Of a DNA stretch of 64,000 nucleotides, positions 45,779-54,908 are shown in pieces. The notes under the pieces were generated by a model. That model saw nothing but the letters and a program-made list of their open reading frames with translations. It was not told the DNA's origin and ran no database searches. Origin of the DNA: Paenarthrobacter sp. AR 02 (GTDB lineage Bacteria > Actinomycetota > Actinomycetes > Actinomycetales > Micrococcaceae); contig NZ_JAJUKH010000002.1 of assembly GCF_021538675.1 (NCBI RefSeq), positions 434,001 to 498,000 on the forward strand, read 5' to 3'. Position numbers and translations under genes: made by a program. Position 1 is the first letter of the stretch, and every line of letters starts with the position of its first letter.

Positions 45779-46711
45779 GTGGACGAAGAACGCAACACCC
45801 CGGACCTGGCTCCTTTCGGCGAAGAAGATATGGACGGGGCACCCCTTTTGGAGAGTCCACCATCCAGCGGAACCCCGGGTGTTGGCAGGATCGTACTGGC
45901 GGCGACCCCGATCGGGAATGTTGGCGACGCATCGACCCGCCTCATTGAGCTCCTTGGGACTTCGGACATCGTGGCAGCGGAGGACACCCGGCGCCTGCAC
46001 CGGCTGGTTACCGCACTGGGCATAGAGGTTACCGGCCGGGTCATCAGCTACCACGAACACAACGAGGTGGCCAAGACCGGCGAACTCCTGGACCACGTGC
46101 GTGCAGGCAAGACCATCCTCATGGTCAGCGACGCCGGCATGCCTGCGGTTTCGGATCCTGGCTTCCGCCTGGTTGAAGGAGCGGTCGCGGCCGGACTGAC
46201 TGTCACCGCGGTTCCCGGCCCCTCCGCCGTGCTCACGGCACTGGCCCTCTCCGGCCTGCCCACAGACCGTTTCTGCTTCGAAGGGTTCCTGCCGCGCAAG
46301 TCCGGTGAGCGGAACTCCCGCCTGGTCGACCTCGCCGACGAACGCCGCACCATGGTCTTCTTCGAGGCGCCGCACCGGCTCGAAGTGATGCTCCGGGCGT
46401 TGCATGAGCGCTTCGGTGCCGACCGTCGCGCCGCTGTCTGCCGTGAACTGACCAAGACGTACGAGGAAGTCATCCGCGGTAGCCTCCGTGAACTCCTCGA
46501 ATGGGCTGAAAACAACGAGGTCCGCGGTGAAATTGCCGTGGTTGTCGGTGGTGCGCCTGAACAGGAACCCGGCAAGCCCGAGGACCACGTTGCAGCTGTC
46601 AACGAGCTGATTTCCCAGGGTATCCGCCTGAAGGAAGCCGTGGCAGCGGTGGCAGAGGACGCCCGCGTCAGCAAACGGGAACTGTACTCGGCGGTCCTGG
46701 CAGCCCGCTGA
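45779..46711 (+). CDS. rsmI: 16S rRNA (cytidine-1402-2'-O)-methyltransferase
   Basis: A 310-residue SAM-dependent enzyme of the tetrapyrrole-methylase fold that modifies C1402 in the ribosomal P site. It shows GRIVLAATPIGNVGDASTR near residue 35, AAEDTRRLHRL near 65, ISYHEHNE near 90, SDAGMPAVSDPG near 115 and VPGPSAVLTALALSGLP near 145. A C-terminal helical domain (KEAVAAVAEDARVSKRELYSAVL) is typical. The first 30 residues are acidic and extra. The start at GTG 45779 rests on the TAGGCT hexamer six bases upstream; ATG 45830 is an alternative. Confidence 0.93.
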   Translation: MDEERNTPDLAPFGEEDMDGAPLLESPPSSGTPGVGRIVLAATPIGNVGDASTRLIELLGTSDIVAAEDTRRLHRLVTALGIEVTGRVISYHEHNEVAKTGELLDHVRAGKTILMVSDAGMPAVSDPGFRLVEGAVAAGLTVTAVPGPSAVLTALALSGLPTDRFCFEGFLPRKSGERNSRLVDLADERRTMVFFEAPHRLEVMLRALHERFGADRRAAVCRELTKTYEEVIRGSLRELLEWAENNEVRGEIAVVVGGAPEQEPGKPEDHVAAVNELISQGIRLKEAVAAVAEDARVSKRELYSAVLAAR

Positions 46712-46718
46712 TCGACGC

Positions 46719-46732
46719 TGTGCAGCTGCACA
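46719..46732. promoter_or_regulatory. 14-bp perfect palindrome upstream of the aldehyde dehydrogenase gene
   Basis: TGTGCAGCTGCACA begins 8 bases past the rsmI stop and 140 bases before the gabD start. It could be an operator or a small hairpin; no loop is available, so an operator is favoured. Confidence 0.35.
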
Positions 46733-46871
46733 AATAGGCGCCCGCTTGGCAGTGCGCGAAGGCGTAGACACTCCTTCCGGATGGGCAGTACCGTGGCAGT
46801 AATTCAAGCCACTTCTGGCAAGGAAACCTAGTGGTGCAACACTCCAAAGCACCCAAGACGAAGGAGTCGCC

Positions 46872-48353
46872 ATGACTGTCACGGTTGAACGCGAAAGCGA
46901 ACTGCTGGCTTCCGTTCCCACCGGCCTGCTGATCAACGGTCAGTGGCGCCCGGCAGGATCCGGTAAGACCTTTGATGTTGAGGACCCCGCCACGGGCAAG
47001 GTCCTGCTCAGCATCTCCGACGCCGGTGCTGAAGACGGCGCCGCCGCCCTCGACGCCGCAGCTGCCGCCCAGGCTGATTGGGCCCGCACCGCCCCACGCG
47101 AACGCGGCGAGATCCTGCGCCGTGCCTTCGAGCTCGTCACCGAGCGTGCAGAAGACTTCGCACTCCTGATGACCCTGGAAATGGGTAAGCCCCTGGCCGA
47201 AGCCCGCGGCGAAGTCACCTACGGCGCCGAGTTCCTGCGCTGGTTCTCCGAGGAAGCGGTCCGCGTCTCCGGCCGCTACTCCGCAGCACCGGATGGCAAG
47301 AACCGCCTGCTCGTGCAGAAGAAGCCGGTTGGTCCCTGCCTGCTGATCACCCCCTGGAACTTCCCGCTGGCCATGGCCACCCGCAAGGTAGCCCCCGCCG
47401 TTGCCGCTGGCTGCACCATGGTCCTCAAGCCGGCCAACCTCACCCCGTTGACCAGCCTGTTGTTCGCGCAGGTCATGCAGGAAGCAGGCCTTCCGGCCGG
47501 CGTCCTGAACGTTATCCAGACCTCCACGGCAGGCGCTGTTACCGGCCCGCTGATCAAGGACGACCGTCTCCGTAAGATCTCCTTCACCGGTTCCACGCCG
47601 GTCGGCCAGGCACTGATCCGCGAAGCCGCGGACAAGGTCCTGCGCACGTCCATGGAACTTGGCGGCAACGCCCCGTTCGTCGTCTTCGAGGACGCTGACC
47701 TGGACAAGGCTGTTGAAGGTGCCATCGCTGCGAAGATGCGCAACATGGGCGAGGCCTGCACCGCTGCCAACCGCTTCATTGTGCACGAGTCCATCGCCGA
47801 CTCCTTCGCGGAGAAGTTCGCGGCCAGGATCGGTGCACTGACCACGGCCCGCGGCACCGAAGCAGAGTCCAAGGTTGGTCCGTTGATCGACGGCAAGGCC
47901 CGCGACGGCGTGCACGCCCTGGTCACGGAGGCTGTGGAAGGCGGCGCAGAAGCAGTCACCGGTGGTGCCGCAGTTGACGGTCCCGGCTACTTCTACCAGC
48001 CCACCGTGCTGAAGAACGTGGCCGAAGACGCCCGCATCCTGCGTGAAGAAATCTTTGGCCCGGTTGCCCCGATCATCACGTTCTCCACTGAGGATGACGC
48101 GGTTCGCCTGGCCAACAACACCGAATACGGGCTGGTTGCCTACGTCTTCACCAAGGACCTCAACCGTGGCCTGCGGATCAGCGAACGCCTTGAAACCGGC
48201 ATGCTGGGCCTGAACGCCGGTGTCATCTCCAACGCCGCTGCTCCGTTCGGTGGTGTCAAGCAGTCCGGCCTGGGCCGCGAAGGCGGCTCCGAGGGCATCG
48301 AAGAGTACCTCTACACCCAGTACGTAGGTATCGCGGACCCTTACGCCGACTAG
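46872..48353 (+). CDS. gabD: NAD(P)-dependent succinate-semialdehyde dehydrogenase
   Basis: A 493-residue aldehyde dehydrogenase. Catalytic cysteine is in NMGEACTAANRF near residue 297 and the general base glutamate in SMELGGNAPFVV near 262. The cofactor region is ITPWNFPLAMATRK near 160, with FTGSTPVGQ near 240. The wording matches GabD-type succinate-semialdehyde dehydrogenases of actinobacteria, which finish GABA degradation to succinate, although other semialdehydes may be used. AAGGAG lies six bases before the ATG. No transaminase or transporter gene is adjacent, so regulation by a distant factor is likely. Confidence 0.88.
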   Translation: MTVTVERESELLASVPTGLLINGQWRPAGSGKTFDVEDPATGKVLLSISDAGAEDGAAALDAAAAAQADWARTAPRERGEILRRAFELVTERAEDFALLMTLEMGKPLAEARGEVTYGAEFLRWFSEEAVRVSGRYSAAPDGKNRLLVQKKPVGPCLLITPWNFPLAMATRKVAPAVAAGCTMVLKPANLTPLTSLLFAQVMQEAGLPAGVLNVIQTSTAGAVTGPLIKDDRLRKISFTGSTPVGQALIREAADKVLRTSMELGGNAPFVVFEDADLDKAVEGAIAAKMRNMGEACTAANRFIVHESIADSFAEKFAARIGALTTARGTEAESKVGPLIDGKARDGVHALVTEAVEGGAEAVTGGAAVDGPGYFYQPTVLKNVAEDARILREEIFGPVAPIITFSTEDDAVRLANNTEYGLVAYVFTKDLNRGLRISERLETGMLGLNAGVISNAAAPFGGVKQSGLGREGGSEGIEEYLYTQYVGIADPYAD

Positions 48354-48407
48354 GCTGCACAGGATCCGGTCTGCCGCTCTCGCAACAAGAACGGCTGACA
48401 CATGCAG

Positions 48408-48449
48408 GGGCCCGGCCCTGGAACCACAAGTTCCGGCGTCGGGCCCTTT
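48408..48449. terminator. Bidirectional hairpin between gabD and the transglutaminase gene
   Basis: GGGCCCG pairs with CGGGCCC and GGAAC with GTTCC around CACAA, with a symmetrical 5-base internal loop. TTT follows on the forward side. It lies between convergent genes. Confidence 0.7.
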
Positions 48450-48482
48450 GCTGTCGCTCGGGCAACAGCGCGGCCGGGCGCG

Positions 48483-50978
48483 TCAGCGGCGCTCGGGCAA
48501 CAGCCCCCGGAGCGCCCGCCACACACGGGCCACCTTCCACCCGAGCCACTTTCCCAGCGCCCCAACAGCCCGGAACGGCGCACCCAGGGCGTGGACCCAG
48601 CGGCGCATCATCGACGGCGGCAGCCAGTCCGCGCGGAAGCGCACCAACCAGGTCGCGTTGTTCCGCAACGATTCACGGACGACGGCGATGCGCGTCGCCG
48701 CTGCCGGGGCGGTCTCCGCAGGGCGACCATAGCGCTGCCTTTCGAAGTCCGAGGTGAGCGAGGCAACCGCTGCGTGCGCGGCGTCGTCCATCCCGCCAAC
48801 CTCACCCAAAGCGGGACTCGAGCGGAGCTTGGCGGAGAAGTGCCTTGGCGTCTCGCTGGGCGTTGACTCCACCCCGTAGTCAGTGGCGAGGTCCTGCAGT
48901 TCATCCCAAGCCAGCTGCGGTGCTGCATCTGCAGAGCCTGGCGGTCCATCATGGGAATCACCTGGAGGCTTCCGGTTGAGGCGCCGCCGGCGGAGCATGC
49001 TCCTGCTCAGCCGGGGCGAGCACAGGAAGCCGATCAACAGCAGGACCCCGGCAGCGATGGCAATCATGGCGGGGTACGGGTTGACGCTGGCTGTTGTCGT
49101 TGCCGGCGTGTCAACGCCGGGCAGGGGGACAGGGGCAGTTGCCGGTGGGGCCTGCGTGGTGGGGACGTCTTTTTCATCCGCGTTGGTGCTGAGGTTCCCC
49201 GCGGTGGAACTCTCCGAGGCGTACTCCGGGACGACGCCCCGTGACGGCGTGGGTTCGAAAGGAACCCAGCCAAGGCCCTCAAAGTACAGTTCCGGCCAGG
49301 CGTGTGCGTCCCGGGCATCAACTTCGTACTCCGGGAACGACCCTTGGCCCACCAGCGCAACTGACTCGCCGGTGAGGCGGCCGGGGGCGTAACCAACGGC
49401 GATCCGGCTTGGGATGCCCTCAGCCCGCGCCATCACGGCCATGGCAGATGCGAAGTGCACGCAGTATCCGCTCTTCACGGCAAGGAAGTCAGCCAGCACC
49501 GAGAGGCCGTTTCCGTCGTAGCCGTTTTGGACGGGGGCCTGCAGCGAGTAGGTGAACTCACCGGAGCGCAGGTATTTCTGGATGGCCAATGCCTTGGCGT
49601 AATTATTCGCCGCAGGGCGTGTCACCGCATCTGCTGTCTGGCGGACGATCTCCGGCAGGCCGTTGGGAATCCGCAGGAAGTCATCGGAGATCCCCTTGGG
49701 TGTGGGCGCAGCCTGGGCCAAAGCTTTCGCCGTGACCTTAGGTGCGGCGGAGAAAACGACGTAGCGCTGGGCGCGGGTGGTTGTCTCCGAGCTCATGATG
49801 CTGAGGGTCTGCGGATCCCAGGTCCAGTTTCCGTTGAGCCCGTTCACTGACGCCGGCGCGAAGGGCACAGGGAGGTAGGGGCTGGTGAACAGGCCCGCGT
49901 TGACTGAGGTCACGGCGTTTACGACGTCGCCCTGGACCGAGTAGCCGGTCTCGATCCTGTCGGCACCGGTCCGCCTTTGCGCTGCCCGGTCATCCGGCGC
50001 CCAGGTCTCGCCGTCGAAATGGTCAATGGTGACCGAGCGCAGATACAGTGCGGAGCCGGAACTTGTGGCGTACGTTATCCGACCCGAACCAATGGGGCTG
50101 CGGAGGCTGTTGCCCAACGTGATCATGGGGTTCAGGCCGTTGGAAGTGCCCCACGGACTCAACCTCGATCCCTGCGGGAACGTACCCGTCTCGAAGCCGG
50201 GAATGGCCAGCGGGACCACCATGGCCAAAGCGAGCGCCAGCCCGCCCGTGACGACGGATCGGCGAAACTGGCCGGAACCGCGCCCCGTCCCTGTCTGGAA
50301 CCGGGCGTCGGGGGCGAACCAATGGCTGCACCCGAGGATGAGGAGATATCCCACGGCCGCGCCGAGGAACCCCGGCATGCCCACGCTCTGGGGCTTGATG
50401 GTGGCCGGAACCACCATGATGGCAATCAGCCCAATTCCGCTGGCAGCCGGCATGGCCAGCGGAACAGCCAGCGCATCCACCAGGATCACCAGAAGGCCAA
50501 GGCAGGCACACATCACAAAGACGATGCCCGCATTGGGCGCCACCGGAGCGCTCTCGGAGACTACAGTCTCGCCAGCGCGCTTGATGAGGCGCCCGACGGC
50601 GGTCAACGTACCGGGGGTGGGGATGAAACCAGCCAGGCTGTCCTGGCGGCAGAAAATGAAGCTCAGCACACCCGTGAGGCTCGCCAAGGAGCCGAGGGTG
50701 GCCAGGATGGGCCGGGCGCCGAGGGCCCGCAGTCCGGCCAGGGCAAGCGAAACCACCACGACAGTGGTGATGAGCGGCATGAACCAGGCCCAGCCCCTCA
50801 GCACACCGTTCAAGGACAACGCGGCTCCAAGGACTGCCACCGCGATGGATCCGGCCATGACCCACGGATACAACCCAGGCCCAGGCCGCCGCGGCTGGGT
50901 CCTCCTGGGCTGGTCCTGACCGGGTTTTCCGCCGGGTTGGGTCGCGGGTTCGGGGGAGCGGTGCGAAGTGGCAGTCAT
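48483..50978 (-). CDS. Transglutaminase-like membrane protein (TgpA type, DUF3488)
   Basis: An 831-residue protein. Seven or eight helices in the first 260 residues (DUF3488/TgpA_N) are followed by an extracytoplasmic transglutaminase core with the triad cysteine in KSGYCVHFASAMAVMARAEG near 515, histidine in ARDAHAWPELYF near 565 and aspartate or its equivalent near 580. A linker, a single helix near 660 and a cytoplasmic domain of about 150 residues complete it. It is the third gene of a MoxR-DUF58-TgpA operon, overlapping DUF58 by 4 bases. Such operons are widespread, and their proteins are thought to build or activate a surface complex. Confidence 0.9.
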   Translation of the reverse strand: MTATSHRSPEPATQPGGKPGQDQPRRTQPRRPGPGLYPWVMAGSIAVAVLGAALSLNGVLRGWAWFMPLITTVVVVSLALAGLRALGARPILATLGSLASLTGVLSFIFCRQDSLAGFIPTPGTLTAVGRLIKRAGETVVSESAPVAPNAGIVFVMCACLGLLVILVDALAVPLAMPAASGIGLIAIMVVPATIKPQSVGMPGFLGAAVGYLLILGCSHWFAPDARFQTGTGRGSGQFRRSVVTGGLALALAMVVPLAIPGFETGTFPQGSRLSPWGTSNGLNPMITLGNSLRSPIGSGRITYATSSGSALYLRSVTIDHFDGETWAPDDRAAQRRTGADRIETGYSVQGDVVNAVTSVNAGLFTSPYLPVPFAPASVNGLNGNWTWDPQTLSIMSSETTTRAQRYVVFSAAPKVTAKALAQAAPTPKGISDDFLRIPNGLPEIVRQTADAVTRPAANNYAKALAIQKYLRSGEFTYSLQAPVQNGYDGNGLSVLADFLAVKSGYCVHFASAMAVMARAEGIPSRIAVGYAPGRLTGESVALVGQGSFPEYEVDARDAHAWPELYFEGLGWVPFEPTPSRGVVPEYASESSTAGNLSTNADEKDVPTTQAPPATAPVPLPGVDTPATTTASVNPYPAMIAIAAGVLLLIGFLCSPRLSRSMLRRRRLNRKPPGDSHDGPPGSADAAPQLAWDELQDLATDYGVESTPSETPRHFSAKLRSSPALGEVGGMDDAAHAAVASLTSDFERQRYGRPAETAPAAATRIAVVRESLRNNATWLVRFRADWLPPSMMRRWVHALGAPFRAVGALGKWLGWKVARVWRALRGLLPERR

Positions 50979-52450
50979 CGGGGGACCGCCGCCCCGCGCC
51001 GCACGTCCATGGCTGCGCCTGCGGCCGCGACGATGCCGCCCTCATCGAAGGAGGACCATGCTGCGACCAGGGACGTCCGGGACGTTACGGCGGCGACCCG
51101 CCAGCCGGCTTGCCGCAGGATTTCCAGCACGTCGTCGTTGCTGCTGCTGCGTGAAGAGTCGGTCATGACCAAGGCGAAAGCATTCGCGCCGTAGGCTGCG
51201 GCCGGGGCGAGGGCCCGTGCCTCGGCGGCGGTCATGGTCCCGACCAAGGCCAACAACGGACCCCGCAGGCGGTGTGCCGCGAGCTTGTCCATCAGCCGGT
51301 CATCGAACACGGAGTCCTCTGATGCGCTGGCACCGGACTCGCGGTGGTCAGGACCGTGGTTGCCTTGGCTCCGCTGGTCCGCGCGGGAATGCTCCATCCG
51401 ATGGTGGTCGCCCCGGACGTGCCTGGGGCCGCTGAGCTCTATGGCGGCCAGCCCCTCCGCGACCGCATGCAAGCCGCCAACACCTGCGAACTCCTCCGTG
51501 TCCGGCTCCGGCGCCGAACGGGAACGGAGGAAGGCCGGGCCGCCAAAGGAATCCAGGACCCGCAGGGAATAGTTCCGCTCCGCCAGGTGCCCGGCGATGG
51601 ACATGGCAGCGGTGACCATCCACTCAAAGCTGGGGCTGGTCACCAGGTCCGAATCGTCGTCGTGGGCTCCGAACCCGGAGCCAGGGCCGCCTGAAAACGC
51701 GGTGAACCGCTGGTCCAGGATCAGGGTGGCTTCCGGCGTGGTGACGGACTCCTCCTGCCGAACCATGAGTTGGCCATGGCGGGCGGTGGCAGCCCAGTGG
51801 ACGCGGCGCATCGGGTCCCCGTGCCGGTACTCGCGGGTCATGATGTCGTCGTCGCTGGGGTTGGCCCGGATCCGTGTCGCAGTTACGCCGTCGTTGCCGC
51901 GCGCTCCTGCCAAGCCCGTAGCGGGAAGTTCGACGGCGGCCGGCGTCACGGTGAGGATGTCGCCGTCGTCAATTGAATGGCGGCGCAACGACAAACCGAA
52001 AGGGTCGCTGAACTCGGCGGTGACCGGACCGATCCTGAACTGCCCCCGCTTGCCCGACCGCAAATGGTATTCATAGCGGCTGGTGCCGCCGGAAGCCGAC
52101 CGCGCCGGGAAGCGGAAAGCGGGAGGTTCGCCGAACCGGGGCGGGAGTTGCTCTTCCATGATCACGTGGCCGCTGGTGTACGTGGACCGGGCAACGGCCA
52201 GGCGGACCGTGGTGGTGTTGGCTGTTTCCACTGTGGAGGGATTGAATTCCCGATACACCTGGAACTTCGGCTTGAGCACCCGGACGCCTGCCAGCGAGAC
52301 CAACGGCAGGATAAGGAGGAGGACCGCCAAGGTCAGCAGGTCGCGCCTGCCCATGACGTACGCACAACCGAGTGCCAGGGCGCCCGCAGCCAGCAGTCCC
52401 CATCCGCGATTGGTGAACAAGTGCTTAGGAAGCCGATCCACGAGTGCCAT
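50975..52450 (-). CDS. DUF58 domain-containing protein
   Basis: A 491-residue protein with two N-terminal helices (about 15-60), an external-type beta region, and the DUF58 core REYRHGDPMRRVHW near residue 210 leading into a von Willebrand A-like fold (TLILDQRFTAF with the metal-site start near 245). DUF58 proteins are the usual partners of MoxR ATPases. A long low-complexity stretch of histidines and serines lies near 340-380. The gene follows moxR by 11 bases and overlaps the transglutaminase gene, so the three are one operon. Confidence 0.9.
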   Translation of the reverse strand: MALVDRLPKHLFTNRGWGLLAAGALALGCAYVMGRRDLLTLAVLLLILPLVSLAGVRVLKPKFQVYREFNPSTVETANTTTVRLAVARSTYTSGHVIMEEQLPPRFGEPPAFRFPARSASGGTSRYEYHLRSGKRGQFRIGPVTAEFSDPFGLSLRRHSIDDGDILTVTPAAVELPATGLAGARGNDGVTATRIRANPSDDDIMTREYRHGDPMRRVHWAATARHGQLMVRQEESVTTPEATLILDQRFTAFSGGPGSGFGAHDDDSDLVTSPSFEWMVTAAMSIAGHLAERNYSLRVLDSFGGPAFLRSRSAPEPDTEEFAGVGGLHAVAEGLAAIELSGPRHVRGDHHRMEHSRADQRSQGNHGPDHRESGASASEDSVFDDRLMDKLAAHRLRGPLLALVGTMTAAEARALAPAAAYGANAFALVMTDSSRSSSNDDVLEILRQAGWRVAAVTSRTSLVAAWSSFDEGGIVAAAGAAMDVRRGAAVPR

Positions 52451-52461
52451 ATGCCCGCCTC

Positions 52462-53550
52462 CTAAGCGGTGTGCCGGTCCCTGCGGCCTTGGCCGGGCGT
52501 TTCCTGTGCCACCGGCAGGGAAGCGAGGATGCCCCGGATGATGCTTTGCGGTGTGTCGCCGGAACTCGTTGCCTTGCGGTCCAGAATGATCCGGTGTGCC
52601 AGCACCGACTCGGCCACGTCCACCACGTCGTCGGGGAGGACGAAGTCACGTCCATCGAGCGCCGCTGTGGCCTTGGCGGCACGCAACAGCTGCAACAGGG
52701 AGCGGGGGCTTGCACCCAGGCGGAGACGGGCGCTGTCGCGGGTAGCCCGGCCGATGGCAACCGTGTATTCCTTGATGGCCGTGGACACATACACCTGCTG
52801 GACCGCAGCAATCATGGCAGCAACATCGTTGGCCGTCACCACAGGGGTCACGTTGACCAGCGGCGAGGATGCCTGGTGCGTCTCAAGCATCTCGATTTCG
52901 GCGTCCTTGTCCGGATAACCCATGGAGATCCGGGCCATGAACCGGTCGCGTTGGGCCTCAGGCAGGGGGTAGGTGCCTTCCATTTCGATGGGGTTCTGCG
53001 TCGCCACCACCATGAAGGGAAGACCCAGCTGGTAGGAGCGGCCGTCCACTGTCACCTGGTGCTCCTCCATGCACTCCAGGAGGGCTGACTGGGTCTTGGC
53101 GGAGGCGCGGTTGATTTCATCGCCGATCACGATGTTCGCGAAAACGGCACCCGGCCGGAACTCGAATTGCCGTGAGGACTGGTTATAGATGGACACGCCC
53201 GTGACGTCCGAGGGCAGGAGGTCAGGGGTGAACTGGATGCGTGAGACCGTACAGTCCACGGTCCTGGCCAATGTCTTCGCCAAGAGTGTCTTTCCTACGC
53301 CCGGCACGTCCTCCAGAAGAAGGTGTCCTTGGGCGAGCAGGACAGTCAGTGCCAGCTTGGCCGCGTCCGCTTTCCCGTCGATGACCTGGCCGATGGAGGC
53401 CAGGATGCGTTCACTGGCGTCGTGGAACCGGTCCGCGTCCATGACCTGTGGCTTGTGCCCGTTCAGGGCAGCGCCATCGTGGGGACGTTCACTGTAGGCC
53501 TGGTCATGGAGGGGCGAGGGTTCAACAGTGACTTGTCGCTTGGACTCCAT
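52462..53550 (-). CDS. MoxR family AAA+ ATPase
   Basis: A 362-residue AAA+ ATPase. Walker A is EDVPGVGKTLLAKT near residue 82, Walker B is FANIVIGDEINRAS near 142, and sensor 1 is FMVVATQNPIEMEGTYPLPEAQ (core ATQNPIE) near 190. MoxR ATPases act as chaperones that insert metals or assemble complexes containing DUF58/VWA proteins, which fits the downstream gene. The start is set at ATG 53550 with GAAGGGC upstream; the reading extended to 53670 lies in the region divergent from tatD and has no support. Confidence 0.92.
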   Translation of the reverse strand: MESKRQVTVEPSPLHDQAYSERPHDGAALNGHKPQVMDADRFHDASERILASIGQVIDGKADAAKLALTVLLAQGHLLLEDVPGVGKTLLAKTLARTVDCTVSRIQFTPDLLPSDVTGVSIYNQSSRQFEFRPGAVFANIVIGDEINRASAKTQSALLECMEEHQVTVDGRSYQLGLPFMVVATQNPIEMEGTYPLPEAQRDRFMARISMGYPDKDAEIEMLETHQASSPLVNVTPVVTANDVAAMIAAVQQVYVSTAIKEYTVAIGRATRDSARLRLGASPRSLLQLLRAAKATAALDGRDFVLPDDVVDVAESVLAHRIILDRKATSSGDTPQSIIRGILASLPVAQETPGQGRRDRHTA

Positions 53551-53710
53551 GGATTGCCCTTCAGCCGTGGCCACACACCAGCAAACCCGCTGGTGCTGGC
53601 CGCCTTTCCGTTCCAGACTACCCAGAGTTTGGCCGTCGCTGACATAGTGCTTCCGGAATTTATGTGCCAAGTGGAATTTATCTTCTCCGTTCCGAGGACC
53701 GCGGTCCGAT

Positions 53711-53716
53711 TAAGGT
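53711..53716 (+). promoter_or_regulatory. -10 element of tatD (leaderless)
   Basis: TAAGGT lies six bases before the ATG at 53723. GGAAAG in the gap could serve as a weak Shine-Dalgarno instead. Confidence 0.4.
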
Positions 53717-53722
53717 GGAAAG

Positions 53723-54619
53723 ATGTGCAACTCCCTCGCCCCTGCTCCGTACCGCGCGCCTGCCGATGCAACCGAACCCACGGATGCCCGAAAGGAATAT
53801 CCGCCGGCGCCCGAACCCCTGCCCGTGCCGGTCATGGACAACCACACCCACCTGGACTTCCGGCACGGCCTCATCGAAGTCTCCGTGCGGGACGCCATGG
53901 ACGCAGCCGAGGCCGTGGGCGTGCAGGGCGCCGTGCAGGTGGGCTGCGACCTTGAGTCGTCCCGGTTCACTGTCCAGGCCGTGGAGAGCGATGCGCGCCT
54001 GCTCGGAGCCGTGGCCATACACCCCAACGATGCGCCCATCTATGCAGGCCGCGGTGAGCTGGAAGCGGCGCTCGCAGAGATCGAGGAATTGGCTTCCCAC
54101 CCGCGGATCCGGGCCATAGGCGAGACCGGGCTGGATTTTTTCCGGACCCACGGTGAAGGTTTGGCCCATCAGCGGTATTCGTTCCGGCGCCACATCGACA
54201 TAGCAAAAAGGCTGGGTCTGACCCTGCAGATCCACGACCGCGACGCCCACGATGATGTGGTGCAGGTGCTGGGGGAGGAGGGAGCCCCGGCGCGGGTGGT
54301 CTTCCATTGTTTCTCAGGCGACGCGGAACTGGCCCGGATCTGTAACGACAACGGTTGGTACATGTCATTCGCCGGGACCATGACCTTCAAGAACGCGGGG
54401 AACCTCCGGGAGGCATTGGCAATCGCCGAGCCCAGCAGGATCCTGGTGGAAACGGATTCGCCGTTCCTGACTCCGCACCCGCATCGAGGACGGCCGAACG
54501 CGAGCTACATGGTTCCCTACACAGTCCGTTCCATGGCAGAAGTGACAGGAAATGACCTCGCCGAGCTGTGTTCGCGGTTGGCCGAAAACACGCTGCGGGC
54601 CTACGGATCATGGGCCTGA
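53723..54619 (+). CDS. tatD: TatD family metal-dependent hydrolase
   Basis: A 298-residue TIM-barrel hydrolase of the TatD family, which act as 3'-5' DNA/RNA exonucleases. Metal ligands are seen in DNHTHLDF near residue 40, the glutamate of AIGETGLDFF near 133, LQIHDRDAHDD near 168, the histidine of VFHCFSGDAEL near 195, and the aspartate of LVETDSPFLTP near 245. The first 35 residues are a variable proline-rich extension. It precedes rpfB-rsmA-ispE in the same direction, the order also found in M. tuberculosis (Rv1008-Rv1011). Confidence 0.92.
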   Translation: MCNSLAPAPYRAPADATEPTDARKEYPPAPEPLPVPVMDNHTHLDFRHGLIEVSVRDAMDAAEAVGVQGAVQVGCDLESSRFTVQAVESDARLLGAVAIHPNDAPIYAGRGELEAALAEIEELASHPRIRAIGETGLDFFRTHGEGLAHQRYSFRRHIDIAKRLGLTLQIHDRDAHDDVVQVLGEEGAPARVVFHCFSGDAELARICNDNGWYMSFAGTMTFKNAGNLREALAIAEPSRILVETDSPFLTPHPHRGRPNASYMVPYTVRSMAEVTGNDLAELCSRLAENTLRAYGSWA

Positions 54620-54676
54620 TGCCTGTTTGAGGGGTGGCGGAGGGCCTCTCAAATGGATACCGGGTATGCAGATGTC

Positions 54677-54706
54677 TTGGTCGCTTTATAACAGATCGGT
54701 TACTGT
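54677..54706 (+). promoter_or_regulatory. rpfB promoter with TAAC/GTTA motif
   Basis: TTGGTC (54677-54682), an 18-base spacer and TACTGT (54701-54706) form a plausible promoter. Inside it, TAACAGATCGGTTAC is an inverted TAAC/GTTA arrangement resembling sites of the actinobacterial response regulator MtrA, a known regulator of rpf genes. The MtrA link is inference. Confidence 0.45.
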
Positions 54707-54813
54707 GTTAAACAAATAGCCGGGGTCGGGGAAGGCCTTCGGACAACTGGGCGGGTTGGTTCCGTGCCCACAAGTTGAATGATTTTGGCGGCGCAGATGC
54801 CGGCAGCAGGAGT

Positions 54814-54846
54814 GGGACCAGGCTTGTAGCCTGGCCCCTCCGTTTT
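54814..54846 (+). terminator. Attenuator-like terminator in the rpfB leader
   Basis: GGGACCAGGC pairs with GCCTGGCCCC around TTGTA (one mismatch), followed by TCCGTTTT. It lies within the predicted rpfB leader, 63 bases before the start codon, so it could stop transcription before the gene. Confidence 0.55.
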
Positions 54847-54908
54847 GCCGCTGGCATTTCTTCTGTGCTTTTCCCCGTGCCCGGATGGTCTGAGAGTAAT
54901 AGGCAATC

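Noticed and set aside
54707..54908. c-di-AMP (ydaO-type) riboswitch before rpfB
   Set aside because: Rpf genes in actinobacteria can carry it, but the conserved GGGGTGAATCC-like blocks are not seen here; only a terminator-like hairpin is supported.
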